A stretch of 64,000 bases of DNA from Raphanus sativus (taxonomy: Eukaryota > Streptophyta > Magnoliopsida > Brassicales > Brassicaceae): contig NC_079517.1 of the NCBI RefSeq assembly GCF_000801105.2, positions 4,278,001 to 4,342,000 of the forward strand, read 5' to 3'. Every line of letters begins with the position of its first letter. Within the stretch, counting starts at the first letter, position 1. Under the pieces are notes generated by a model, which saw only the letters and a list, made by a program, of their open reading frames with translations, searched no databases and was not told the origin of the DNA. Made by a program: the position numbers and the translations under genes. This document shows, piece after piece, positions 1 to 11,485 of this stretch.

Positions 1-350
1 TTGTCCACTTTTCGTTGTGATTCTGCTGGTAAGCCTTTTCTCTTTGTTATGACTTGTGATTATAAATATTAAGCTACAACTTAGGATGAGCACTAAACAT
101 GTCTTCCACATTTTAAACGTTTCATGTCATATTCATTAACAATACCATAACAAAATTTCACTTCAGATTAGTTTTGTTTTACTCTTAAGGTCAACTATTT
201 ACGTAGCTTGAATGATTGATTATAACTTTGTTCTTTCCCCGGTGATGGTTGAGTTTAGGCTAGGTTTTTAGTCGTTGACTTGTTGTGAAGTATACATATC
301 AAACTGCACCTTCTTAGTCTCTTGTGCTAATAACCATTTTTTCCTGCAAA

Positions 351-799
351 ATGTCCATCTCGATCCTCTGCTTTGTTTTGATTCTCCCTTTTGTCTATTC
401 AGTTCAGTTCAACATAACTCGTTTGAACCAAGACAGTCCTGAAATAGCATACCAAGGAGATGCCCGAGCAAACGGAGCTGTTGAGCTTACCAACATTGAC
501 TAAACTTGCTGTTCCGGTTGGGCTACTTCCGGTAAGAGGATTCCTCTGTGGATCCGTAGATCGGTAAGCCTTCAGATTTCAGTACACGCTTCTCCTTCAG
601 GATTGATACCCGTAGTGTTAAGTACGGTAACTACGGTCATGGCTTCGCTTTCTTTCTAGCTCCGGCTGGTTCCCAATGCCTAATCTTCCTAACAAAATGC
701 CTGTTGCTACTATATGTCTCGTCTTCGAGTACTGGAACATCGATGAGCTCTGGTGGTGGTGCTACTGCAACGTTTTCAAGTGCTCAACTTGGTCGTTGA
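351..799 (+). pseudogene. L-type lectin receptor kinase relic (LecRK-IX type), internally deleted
   Basis: The ATG at 351 opens a signal peptide (MSISILCFVLILPFVYS) and the start of a legume-lectin domain (QFNITRLNQDSPEIAYQGDA). A TAA stop follows at about 502, after LTNID. Lectin sequence resumes in another frame (KPSDFSTRFSFRIDTR, then YGNYGHGFAFFLAPAG, about 567-673). It then joins directly to what looks like the C-terminal tail of the same protein: PNLPNKMPVAT, then a Ser/Gly-rich end (SSSSTGTSMSSGGGATA, AQLGR) with a stop at 797-799. The rest of the lectin domain, the membrane segment and the kinase are missing. Active LecRKs are about 650-residue plasma-membrane kinases; this copy cannot make one. 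Its place next to an RBK1-like gene fits Arabidopsis LecRK-IX.1 (At5g10530). That assignment is inference; the breaks are read directly. Confidence 0.8.
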
Positions 800-1861
800 G
801 CAGATCAATATTGCTGTAATATTCTCTCGTTGCTTATCTGTGTGGGTGTTGTGTGTGTATCGTATTTTAGTTCTTGTGCTTCTGTGTAACTGTTATTACT
901 TGTTTCTGTTACTCTTTGCTTGTGAAAGAAGTTTATTCAACTGAAGCTGACTATTTACTAGTTTTTTTTTTTTTGAAAACACCAGACTATTTCAATTTCT
1001 AAATGCATTGACAAACTTCAAGAACCATGAGTTGCCTGAGTGAAATGTCATATCATAGAGAAAATCTAGTGTACGTGTCATACTAATTTGAGTGTAACAC
1101 TATAACTTATCAAACAGAAAATCTGTTGAACCGACTTCTCTAACTGAAATTCTTCAGATTGGTGAGTTTGGTGGCCATTTGATTTATTTCTTTTGGAAAG
1201 GGATACATACACAAAACCTTTGTTAAGAGAGAAATGGTTATGGTATTAGCGGGGTTTAGTTCAACAACTAACACATTTTAAGTAACCCTTCATGCTTACG
1301 ATGCGATTATTTGTTTTTATAGAAGACTAAAATTAATTCACTTTTAGATAGCCAAATTAATAAACTAAGTCATAGTAGAAACGAGTAAGTAAAATAGAAC
1401 AAAGATTTATTTTGCTGATGGACTATCAATGTTCGAATTGAATATTATGGGAAAACTTCGAGAGATAATTACTAAAAATAGGATTCTTAACAAGACGAAA
1501 CGTGATTATTGTCTCACACGGAAAGTTGGTTGATTGTTATGCCTTAGGTGATAAAGAATCAATTCACGCCTAATCAATCTATCTTGTAGTAATCAATTAG
1601 AAATCATCTGAAAATTGTCTCTATGATTCGCAGTCTCATTGGTACAAGTTTAGAGGTGGGTCTCAAACGTTGTCAGACATGACACTAGTGGTTACGTCGA
1701 GAGAAAAATGACAATTTATTCAAACCACCAGCAATTAAAGCCATCATTACGAATGATATCATCAACTTTTAAATCGTCTAATTACAAGAGATTATATAGT
1801 AGAAGCTTACTTTTCGTATAGTGGCCCGAATGAAAGTGATGCTATTTGTGAATAAAAAAAT
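800..1861. other. Intergenic, no recognised feature
   Basis: AT-rich sequence between the lectin kinase relic and a MITE. I see no convincing exon, RNA gene or terminal repeat. Confidence 0.5.
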
Positions 1862-1863
1862 TA

Positions 1864-2092
1864 CTCCCTCTGTTTCATTATAAGTGTCGTTTTAGACTTG
1901 TGCACACGGATTAAGAAAGCATTTAATTTTGCATATTTTCAATATAAAAACATCATTACCGATACAATTCAACTAATAGAAAAATAGAATGGAGAATAAA
2001 GTTAATAAATTTTGCATTGAAACTCTAAGACGACACTTATTTTGCAACAAAAAAAATTCTCTAAAACGACACTTAATATGAAACGGAGGGAG
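1864..2092. mobile_element. Stowaway/mariner-type MITE
   Basis: A 229-bp element bounded by long inverted repeats: CTCCCTCTGTTTCATTATAA at the left and its near reverse complement (AAACGGAGGGAG) at 2081-2092. The repeats continue inward through GTGTCGTTTTA. A TA dinucleotide flanks each side (1862-1863 and 2093-2094), which is the target duplication of Tc1/mariner elements. The CTCCCTCNGTTTC terminus is the standard end of plant mariner-like MITEs. There is no coding capacity. It lies about 800 bp upstream of the RBK1-like TATA box. Confidence 0.92.
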
Positions 2093-2867
2093 TATCATGG
2101 TTGCACATTTAAAAAATAAATGATCGATGGCTTAACATGTTAGTCAAATTTGTCTGCCATATGTTTCCTTTCTTTATGGCGCCAAGAAAATGAAGCAGAA
2201 ATAATCCGACAACACATTAACCGTTTGTCAATTTAAAACGAAGATGTGCCAATTCGGGAAAAGGGCAAATCCATACTCGTTTTCTTTATTTTTATCTTTT
2301 AAGTTTTACTTCAAATCTTTTATTTTCCGTCATTTTAAACCATGCTAGAAAAAAAATTGTCAAGCCGTCATACAAATTCTAGACCACCAAATCGAAAGTT
2401 CAATTATTTTAAAAGATATAAATATACTCAAATGCTAGAAAAGTAAGTTTGCAAAGCAAGCAAAAACCATAAAAGATGTTAATCACATTCACATGTGCTT
2501 TTTTTTTATTTCTTCGTCATGAAATTAGCTATATGGCGGAGAATATAATTTGAGTGAAATGCGATCTTAATAAATCCATTTTAAAAATAAAAAATTAACA
2601 ATTTGATCACAAGCAAAGGCGATGTGTCTTATTTAGTTATTTGACGAAAAAATCCCACAACCATCTCCAGATATTTCAACCGTCGAGTCCGTTAATAGTA
2701 AATGCGTTACTCACGGCATCAATCTCTAATCCTTTCATCTTCCTCAAAACTATTAATTTGGGCACGTGAAGATTAATAAAACAACAAAATAGAGCAGAAC
2801 TTGAATTGACTTGCAGTTGAAAGTAAGAACAAAAAAAAACAAAAGTTGAATTGCATGGGTGGATTTG

Positions 2868-2877
2868 TATAAATATA
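2868..2877 (+). promoter_or_regulatory. TATA box of the RBK1-like kinase gene
   Basis: TATAAATATA lies in an otherwise C/A-rich stretch and is followed by a pyrimidine-rich region from about 2895, a likely transcription start. The predicted start codon is 3214, which implies a 5' leader of about 300 bases. The upstream interval 2095-2867 is AT-rich promoter sequence with no other feature I can support. Confidence 0.6.
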
Positions 2878-3213
2878 GCAGAGATTCCAATTCATCTCCA
2901 CTCAGCACAGCTGACTATTCTTCTTCTAACTTTCTTACTCTTCCAAGAATAGCATTTTATCCTTCTCAGAAAAACAAACAAACAAACAAACAAATTTTTT
3001 TTTAAAAAGTTTCTCATAAAACCTCTGTTTTCTTGTTTCCTCAGAGAGATGTAATATTTTTTTTTTGTGTTATTTCTTATGCTTCTGGGAAACATTTAAT
3101 GGAACTTTAACTTCCTTTTTTTGGAACTTTAACTTGATTCCAAGGCTTCCTCTTTTATTCTCTTTTATTGAAGGGAAACACAAAGAAAGAAGATTAAAAA
3201 CCATTGGAGCTAT

Positions 3214-5309
3214 GGCTGTTGAAGGTAAACCTAAACCTAAAGCTTGTTTTCTTTTAAAGAAACTGAAAATAAAAACAAGAAAAAAAAACTAATTTACTTT
3301 CATTTTTTTCTTTTATGGGTTTAAAAAAACACAAAAAAATTCCCCTTTTTTTGGAATTCCTGGGTGATGGAGCTCTGAGGAATTTATTGCATCATCATCA
3401 TCATCATCATGATATGATACTATAAATCATCTTTTTTTATATCCCATGTAACAGAGACAGAGAAGAAGAAAGAAAGCAAAGAGGATCAAGAAGAGATAGA
3501 GCTTCACAGGAACGACTTAGGCCTCGAACATTCATCATCATCAGGTGTACTTGGAATCACCGTTATGATGGATTCAGATGCAGACAATAGCAGCACTTAT
3601 TACAGTACTTGCAGCTCTTGCTCCCCTGACCATGAATCATCATCATCATCATCATTATCATTATCCTCTCCATTTTCGAATACTCAAAATAAAAACGTTC
3701 CGTCTTCCTACCACCAGTCTGCCTACCACGGTGGTCTTCAATGGAACAAAATGATCGAATCCATCAAGAAGAAGTCCATAAGAAGATTCACCGTCCTTCC
3801 TCTCCTCGCAAGTTACGAATTAACTCGTAAAAACTTGCGCCGCAAGCAACCAAAGTTCCCTTTCCCTCCCTCTGAGAATGGCTTCCTCTGTGAACGTTAC
3901 TTCATGCCCAAACCTTCTTGGCGAAACTTCACCTACGAAGAGCTCGCTGCAGCCACCGACGATTTCAATCCCGGTTAGGACAAATCTAAACCCTAATTAT
4001 TCAACAAACTTGGACTTAGTTTCTGATGTATAGGTCTGTTTTTGTATTTGTTCAGAGAATATGATTGGGAAGGGAGGACATGCGGAGGTATACAAAGGGG
4101 TATTGCCTGATGGTGAAACGGTGGCGATCAAGAAGCTGATGAGTCACGCAAAGGAGGAAGAAGAGAGAGTGAGTGACTTCCTTTCAGAGCTAGGTATAAT
4201 CGCACATGTAAACCATCCAAACGCAGCTAGGCTACGCGGTTTCAGCAGTGATCGTGGTTTGCATTTTGTGCTTGAGTATGCTCCCCATGGCAGCCTCGCT
4301 GCTAAGCTCTTTGGTATTTTTCAACTCTCCTTTACCAAAAAAAAAATCTTGTTTCTACCCTTTTTTTTATTCAAGACACTGTTTGTGAAGAACCTCTTTT
4401 GTGATCATTTTGTAGGATCAGAGGAGTGTCTTGAGTGGAAGATAAGGTATAAAGTGGCTTTAGGTATAGCTGATGGTCTAAGTTATCTTCACCATGTTTG
4501 CCCTAGACGGATCATTCACCGTGACATCAAAGCTTCTAACATATTGCTCAGCCGAGATTACGATGCTCAGGTAAATGATTTTAATACAAGTTAATGACCA
4601 AGAAGACATGGTGTAATCTTGTTTTTTTCAGATTTCGGATTTTGGACTTGCAAAATGGCTACCAGAGAACTGGCCTCATCACGTTGTGTTCCCCATCGAA
4701 GGAACATTCGGGTAATAAATAAATAAAAAATTCTAAAAGTTTCTTGTTGAACAAACAAGTTTTTGATGATCTCTGGTTTTTCAGATATATGGCTCCAGAA
4801 TACTTCATACACGGCATCGTTGATGAGAAGATCGACGTGTTTGCCTTTGGTGTGTTGCTTTTAGAGATCATAACCAGTCGTAGAGCTGTTGACACAGCCA
4901 GCCGGCAGAGCATCGTTGCATGGGCAAAACCTTTTCTGGAGAAGAACAGTGTTGAGGACATTGTGGATCCTCGGCTAGGAAATGAGTTTGATCCAACAGA
5001 GATGAAACGAGTGATGTTAACAGCTTCGATGTGCATACATCATATAGCCACAATGCGACCTGACATGAACCGGGTAAATGATGCTATATCTAAAAACCAA
5101 ACCAGAGTTTTGTGTGTACCGGTTTTAATAAGAGTTTCTTTTGTGGGCAGGTGGTGCAGCTGTTGCGTGGGGAGGACGGGACAGGTGAGATACAGAAGAA
5201 GCCAGGTCAAGGAGGGGCGGTGATAGTGAATGCATGCGATCTACAGGATCACACCTCCTCCTCTTACCTCAACGAACTCATCCGCCACAGGCAACTCCTC
5301 ATGGAGTGA
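3214..5309 (+). CDS. RBK1: Receptor-like cytoplasmic kinase, RLCK class VI (RBK1-like)
   Basis: Seven exons: 3214-3226, 3455-3973, 4056-4313, 4416-4570, 4632-4711, 4785-5073, 5151-5309; 490 aa. An N-terminal Ser-rich region (from [10 protein letters not shown], 3565) precedes a complete Ser/Thr kinase domain. Visible elements are the glycine loop [11 protein letters not shown], the VAIKK lysine, the catalytic [20 protein letters not shown] and GTFGYMAPEYF. The tail (QLLRGEDG) is typical of RLCK VI. The family has no membrane segment; Arabidopsis RBK1/RBK2 bind and are activated by ROP GTPases. The tiny first exon (ATGGCTGTTGAAG) is chosen because it joins in frame to exon 2; if it is wrong, translation could begin at 3565. 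The RBK1 (At5g10520) name rests on position between the LecRK-IX and AIL6 homologues. Confidence 0.88.
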
Positions 5310-5840
5310 GTTAGAAACAATCAAATCATATTTAATTTGATCTCTAATAACAAATGTGTTTATACTTCCACTTTAGTCCCCCCTTCTCTTTGACTTTTTT
5401 TACTTAACTGAGTTTTGATTTTTATTTTATTCAACCAAAACTGTGAATATCATCATCAACATGTGTCTTCTATGTTGTTCTACTGAACTTTGTTAAGTCT
5501 CAACCCCCAAGGAGTTGTCAATTTGCTACATAGTCCATTTTGCTAGTCTTTTTATTCGTACACAGAGAGCGATTTCAGTCCGAGTTTACGTTTAATACAA
5601 TAGTAACCCCAAAAGTTTGTGATTCTTCAATTTTCACCCCCATATACTCCTCTGCCTAAACAACTGTTAATGAAAAGAACAAACAAAAAAACAGACACGC
5701 AAGTGAGATTCTCATATCCTTCTAATCAGCTCTATGAGTTAGCCAGAATCAAGATATTGAAAATGACATGAAAGACTATTAAAAAAAAAAGAAAAAAAAA
5801 ACACAGACTCCATCAAATCACATGACATGATTGATTGATT
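5310..5840. other. Convergent intergenic region, 3' ends of the kinase and AIL6 genes
   Basis: About 530 bases between two convergent genes. It should hold both 3'UTRs and polyadenylation signals. A-rich tracts occur at 5780-5802. No further gene is seen. Confidence 0.5.
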
Positions 5841-8800
5841 CTAGTAAGACTGGTTAGGCCAGAGGAAGAACTCAGCCTGATTTGGCGCCAAAAGTCCCAT
5901 TGACCCTTGAACGTTGGAGTTATTATTATTAGACGATCCGGTCGAGTCAGAAGCCTGAAAATGCTGGAAGAAGTTCTGTTGTTGTTGCTGCTGTTGATGA
6001 TGGTAAAGAGTAGCTACGTCAAAAGGTATTCCACATGGAACCATCTGGGACTCAACAGCTGAATTAGTAGGACAAAGAGCGAAGTTAATGCTACTGTTAT
6101 TGGGTGAGGACTGAAGATGGTGGAGTTGTTGTTGATGATGATGGCTGATGATTGGTTTCTGCTCTGCTGAAGCAGATGCTTCTAAAGAGAGCTTAAGGCG
6201 TTTTGCTGCACCACCAATGGGAAGCGCACTCTTCATGATGGCTTCAACGTCGTAACGGTTCATCTCGAAGTTCGTTACAGCGTTTATTCCTCTGAATTTG
6301 ATCGCTGCTATGTCGTATGCCTCTGCCGCTTCCTCTTCCGTTGCTACAACAGCCACCAACAAAACAAACAAACATCAGAAACTCTTAACTAAATAACTAA
6401 CTAACCACAGTTTTCAGACAGAAGTTCTTTACTAATAAAAATTACCAAAGGTTCCAAGGTAAAGATCCTTGTTGCCGGCAACACGGCCTATCCTTGCTTG
6501 CCAACGTCCTTGTTGATGATGCCTCGTCACACCTCTGTATATCGAAGCTCCTCTAGAGAATCCACTACTCTTCCTGTAATCAAGTATCTGGTTACTATCC
6601 TAAAACACTATATAAACCAGTTTGAACTCTTGTTTTGGGATCTTACCTCCTAAGGGAAGCAATGAACTCTAGTTTGGTCATGTGCTTCATTTCCTCTAAT
6701 TCTTTCGAGTAATTCGTAATCTAAAATTCATTAGAATGGATTAGTAAAACAGAGAACCATTAATGAAAAAAAACAGAAGAAGAGAAAGAAAATGTTTACA
6801 GGGAAATTGGTGGTAGCAGCAGCATTCCAGTATTTAAGAGCTGCTAAATCATAAGCTCGAGCTGCTTTATCTTCTTTGTCATATCCACCTGAATCATTCA
6901 CAAAAACAATTATATTAAAGACATGTAAGAATATTTATTTACTGTTAACTGTAAGAACTGACTGACTGAGATATTTGCTCTTACCCAAGTATACTGTTGA
7001 TTTAAGTATAAAGCCATTATCCATCAATGGCGTTAACATGTCCAGCGGTCCATGCAAAAAAAGGCAAACAAAATGATCAGATAATGTAACAAAGATCTTC
7101 TGACTTATACAAACACTTATTCTCTAATGCAAGAATACAATGCTCAAGGCAAACTAAATATCAACTAAAACATGTTTGAGATTTTTTAATGGTTATTGAT
7201 ACTCAGAAAGCAAAAATGAGAGAATTTGAAAAAAATTAACACAAAAAAAGAGCATGGGGTCAAACCCTAGACCCCCACTCTTGTGGTGGTGGTGGTACTG
7301 GTAGCAGCAAAACAAAAATATAAAAAATAAAGCAAAAGCCACTGAGAATGTTCAGACTTTGCTTTGTTGATGTGAACATTACACATAAATCAATCTGACA
7401 CCTTATGGACAGTAGAAACACAACGCACTCTGAAACTTTTCATTTAATTTGAAATTCTTGATATTTTCTTCACTGTAAGCAACATCATGTTTGGGATTCA
7501 AAATCAAATCTCTATTTAACCAAAGTACTCCTCACTTTAAACCCTACGAAGCTAAAAAACTGAAGAAATAGTCCAATTGTCTCACATCACAAAGCCTACA
7601 TAACATCAATTCATATATGCTTTTTTTAAGCCTTTAACATAATGCATGTGTTGATCAAAAAAAAAAAACATAATGCATGTAGGTGAAGAGAAATATGGGA
7701 ATAGATGAGGGTCAAAGTGGGTCCATAAACTTGTCCATCAAAGAGACAGAGGTTGCATCATCTAGGCAATGCCATGGGGACCCATCTTATGTACCTTTAG
7801 GCTTTAGTATGGTGTAAGTGTGAAATGAGAGAATTTTGAAAGGAAAAGAAATGCAATAAAAAAGACAAAGGAACAAAATGGCGGCACCCTTCTGCTAAAT
7901 TTATGAAAAATCAAACAACAACTATTATATTATAGATCTTTCTTTTTACCTAAGTAGTGACTCAAAACTCAAAAGTATTGTCTAAGTTAAAGAACTTTGG
8001 CTCACTTTCACAAACGAAAACACCCAAAGTTATAAAACATTAATCATCATATACAGATGTAGACAGATCAATAGAAAAGGAAAAAAAAAGTAAAGCTTCT
8101 TTTGAATCTTCAACTCGATTTCTTTGACAAAACTCTTGTCATATATATAGTTCACACTCGTCTTAATCCTCAAATAAAAAATCCCAGTTAAAGAAATGAT
8201 TCACAAGAAAGCGTACGGCCTAAACGACATATACTAGAACCAAAATAACGACACGGATTGCAATTCATGATGTCAACAAAGTTTGTAATAGTGATGAAAT
8301 CAATTTTTTTTTTTAAAGTGAAAAAATATAGTTATATACCTTGACGTCCTTTCCTGGCTTGACCTTCTCTCCTACAGCTATTATCCCATAGATGAGCTTC
8401 GTATCTTCCCGTCCATCTATGTCTGGCATCACATCAAATTTTTACATTAATACTTCACTTAACTAATCATATAAAAATTTAGAACTTTAATAAATGCCTT
8501 TTGACTAATAAGTACTAACAATGTAATTTTGAACTTACCTTGTAACCCCTCGGTAAATAGAAGTCCTTTGTCCGAACGTATCAGCTACCTTCTTGTTAGA
8601 ACAATCTGATGTTTCCACCGCCACAACAGGCTTCTCCTTCTCAGAATCTCTCTTCTCGCTGCTGTTGATGTTGTTGATTCTCTCATTATTAACCTGGTAA
8701 TGATGATGCTCAGTGATCTGATTAGTATCATTACTCCTTTGATTAGCGTTGTTAATGCTATCTCCAAGTGACAAAGCTCCACCGTGGAAACCTAGCTCAG

Positions 8801-9709
8801 GACCGGAGGATTCGACCACGTGTCCCAGATACTCCCCGGGGAGATGAGTCCGGGCGATGGAGGCAGAGTCGTCGACTTCGGAACCGGAGTTAGTCGAGAA
8901 GGCGGTTTGAAAACCGGGCATGGTTTTGAAGTCGTTATTATCGGAGTAAAACCCGGTTTGGTTTTGGTTTTGGTTTTGGTTTAGGTGGTGACGTGGATCG
9001 TAGATTTGAGAGAGGGAAGAAGAGTCCTGTGTTTCGCTTTGGCTGTTGTCGGAGTAACGCAAGTCACCACCGAGAAAATCTTCTAGTTTCGGGATGGAAT
9101 GAGTTTGCGGGTCCACGAACGTTGTTAAGATTGTTGATTCCGCCATCGAAGCTGCTAGCTGAGCTTCTTCTTTGAAAAACTCTTGAGGCTTTTGGTTCGT
9201 CCAGCCTTATAAAATATCAAACACACATCAATAACTATGTTATTGTGGAAGAAGATGAAACAACAAAAGATCACGAGAAGTCTATATTATTTTCCGTATA
9301 AGAAAGAAAAATCTTATTTTAGAAAAAATTGTTTGCCTTTCTCGGGAAACAGACAAAGTCAGAGAGAAACACGAGGGAGGATGAGCTCAGCAACTCGGTT
9401 TGGTGGATTATAGGATAATAAAGCTACGAAGTCGGTTACTAGAGAGAGCCCTATACTTACACAACAAGAGCATATGTACTTGTTGTTGTAAACACCACAA
9501 TCATTCGTGTTTCGTTTGTTCGTACCTCACAGAAAGGAAAAAAAGTAAGTAAGTAATAAATTAGTATTACCATAGAAATTATCGAGGAGATAAGGAGAGG
9601 AGGAAGCGGCGGAAGAAGCGTCATAGGACACAAACTGAGACTGATCTGATGACCTCAACATCTCCATTGGTGACAAAGAAAACGTTAACCAGTTAGTCAT
9701 CGGAGCCAT
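5841..9709 (-). CDS. AIL6: AINTEGUMENTA-like AP2 transcription factor, AIL6/PLT3 type
   Basis: Eight exons on the minus strand: 9571-9709, 8539-9205, 8340-8422, 6985-6993, 6800-6888, 6647-6720, 6446-6573, 5841-6343; 563 aa. The start [17 protein letters not shown] matches the ANT/PLETHORA N-terminus. PKLEDFLG and [14 protein letters not shown] precede the first AP2 repeat ([14 protein letters not shown]); the second holds [17 protein letters not shown] and [17 protein letters not shown] Gln/His/Asn-rich tail ends FFLWPNQSY, as I remember for Arabidopsis AIL6. PLETHORA proteins are nuclear regulators of meristem identity and organ growth. The intron after exon 3 is unusually large (6994-8339). 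A 5'UTR intron is likely near 9786-9865 on the minus strand. Confidence 0.93.
6985..6993 (-). other. AIL6: Nine-base micro-exon of AIL6 (VYL segment of the first AP2 repeat)
   Basis: On the minus strand TATACTTGG sits between an AG acceptor (6994-6995 on plus) and a GTAAG donor (6980-6984). It restores the VYLGG motif between exon 3 (ARKGRQ) and exon 5 ([12 protein letters not shown]). Without it the first AP2 repeat would lose a strand. A 9-nt exon at this place is a known feature of the AP2/ANT lineage. Confidence 0.9.
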
Positions 9710-10628
9710 CAAAACTAATTTTCTTTTGCTTTCTCTCTCACTCTTGTTTCTTGTTTCTCTTCTTATAATTTCTTTTGTGATTCTGCAGAAAAGGACAAAA
9801 AAAAAATTTAAGAAGAAACCCAAAAAAAAAATAAGTTGGTTTCTTTTTTTTCCTAAAATACAGACCTGATCAAGCGTTATACTAAAAGCTTTCAGAGAAC
9901 TTCTGCATTTGTTGTGGAGAAGAAGACTATAAGAACGATAATCACGAGGTTGTTTTTTTCTATCGGAAGATCTATCTATTGCATGTAAGAAATAAAAGTT
10001 TTGGAAGCTTTAAAGAGATCAATCAAGGAAGCAAATGCATGTAAACAGTTGTCTGGGATGAAGATGGAAGCAGAAGCTCTTTCAGGAACGTCTCAGACGT
10101 GTACTTATAAAATAAAAGGGCGAGAAGTAAATCGTGTCTTCCTTTAATCATAAAATATAATAATACATTTTTGCAGTAGAGAGAGAGAGAATGTGCATGT
10201 ATAAAGAGATAGGAGAGAGAGTAAAAAAGTAGAACGGTTTCTTCTGTGTCGCCCGGCGTAATACCGGAGGAGATTTTAGAGAGAGATGTCTCTTGTTTTT
10301 CCTATATTGTAGCTTTAACTTTTTTTTCTTGTTTTTGAATTATATTTTGACCGATTGAAAAGGTTAAAACTCTCCTCTTTATGATGTATGACTAGTACGA
10401 CGTCTGATATTATACTAGACGTAGTTAATTTAATTTTGTTATAACCGTAAATTTTGTTTGCATATGCATTTCAATTTTTACAACTTTGACTGCCTGCTAG
10501 CGTAGGTTTTATACTCTTAACAAGAAATATGTTAAAACTTTTTCTTTGGTCGGCAGGCAAAAATGAGATCTATTTCTACAAAATGTCACTTTTTTTTTCA
10601 ATTTCGATTATATACGGTATAATGTATA
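9710..10628 (-). promoter_or_regulatory. AIL6 5' leader and promoter region
   Basis: Sequence upstream of AIL6 on the minus strand. It holds a probable 5'UTR intron, a GA/CT microsatellite at 10178-10190 and pyrimidine/purine-rich tracts common in plant core promoters. The exact transcription start cannot be fixed by eye. Confidence 0.45.
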
Positions 10629-11485
10629 TTTATCTTATTAAAATAGAAACATTACAACTTCTTCAATGTGGATTTTAAAGTTGGACCTTATGTAATTAAT
10701 GCTATATTAATTTACTTATTATTAGACATGCCTTATAAATAATTAATATCAATCATTACTATAGTTTTTCACTTCTCACATTATTATTATATCCACTACG
10801 CATGTTTCCTTATATTGCATATATTTTACTATAAGCTAGATACATCCACTAGCATATTATACTATAAGATAAATTATTAATAATACATACATATAATACT
10901 ATATGACAGATTACTAATAATATAATATATTATCTGTATTCATTAACTTGCATCTATCAATATTAGCAATACTATGAAAACGACTAACTCTATACTTTGA
11001 ACCTATGAACCATGATATACTAATTTATAACAAAAATGATATTAGTGTTACAAATTAGTTTTTATAAAAATTATTTATAGCAGCAATTTGTTATATAAGA
11101 TAAATTTAATCAAGACCCAAATCTTTTTTTTCCTGTTCAGAAAAAAAGAAACCTACGAATATATACCATTAAGTTAGCCAAAAATCTTCCGAATAAATAG
11201 TAAATCTCACCAACCAAAAAATGAATTAAAAATATAAAAAAAGATTTTATGTTTGAAATTTAGTTCACTATGTCGGATATAAATCTGTTCATTTCAGGTA
11301 TGAGTTCTTCGAGTTCTCAATATTTGGATCTAAGTAGATATTTGATTTTTTTGTCCGGATCAATTTTTTTTGGTTCTGGATCATTTTAAATTTTTTATAT
11401 TATAAATCTTAAATAATACACAACATATATATAAAATATGTTAATCAAAAGATAAATCCGCGCAGGCGCGCGGATCATGATCTAG
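10629..11485 (+). mobile_element. Non-autonomous Helitron (probable)
   Basis: The 3' end is clear: a GC hairpin (CCGCGC-agg-CGCGCGG, 11458-11474) followed by ATCATGATCTAG at 11474-11485 and then T, the Helitron CTRR terminus. The proposed 5' end, TTTATCTTATTAAAATAGAA, resembles the TCTATCTTATTAAAACAG termini of other Helitrons in this window, with TC changed to TT. No Rep/helicase ORF is seen. The 3' end is firm; the 5' end is inferred from similarity. Confidence 0.65.
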
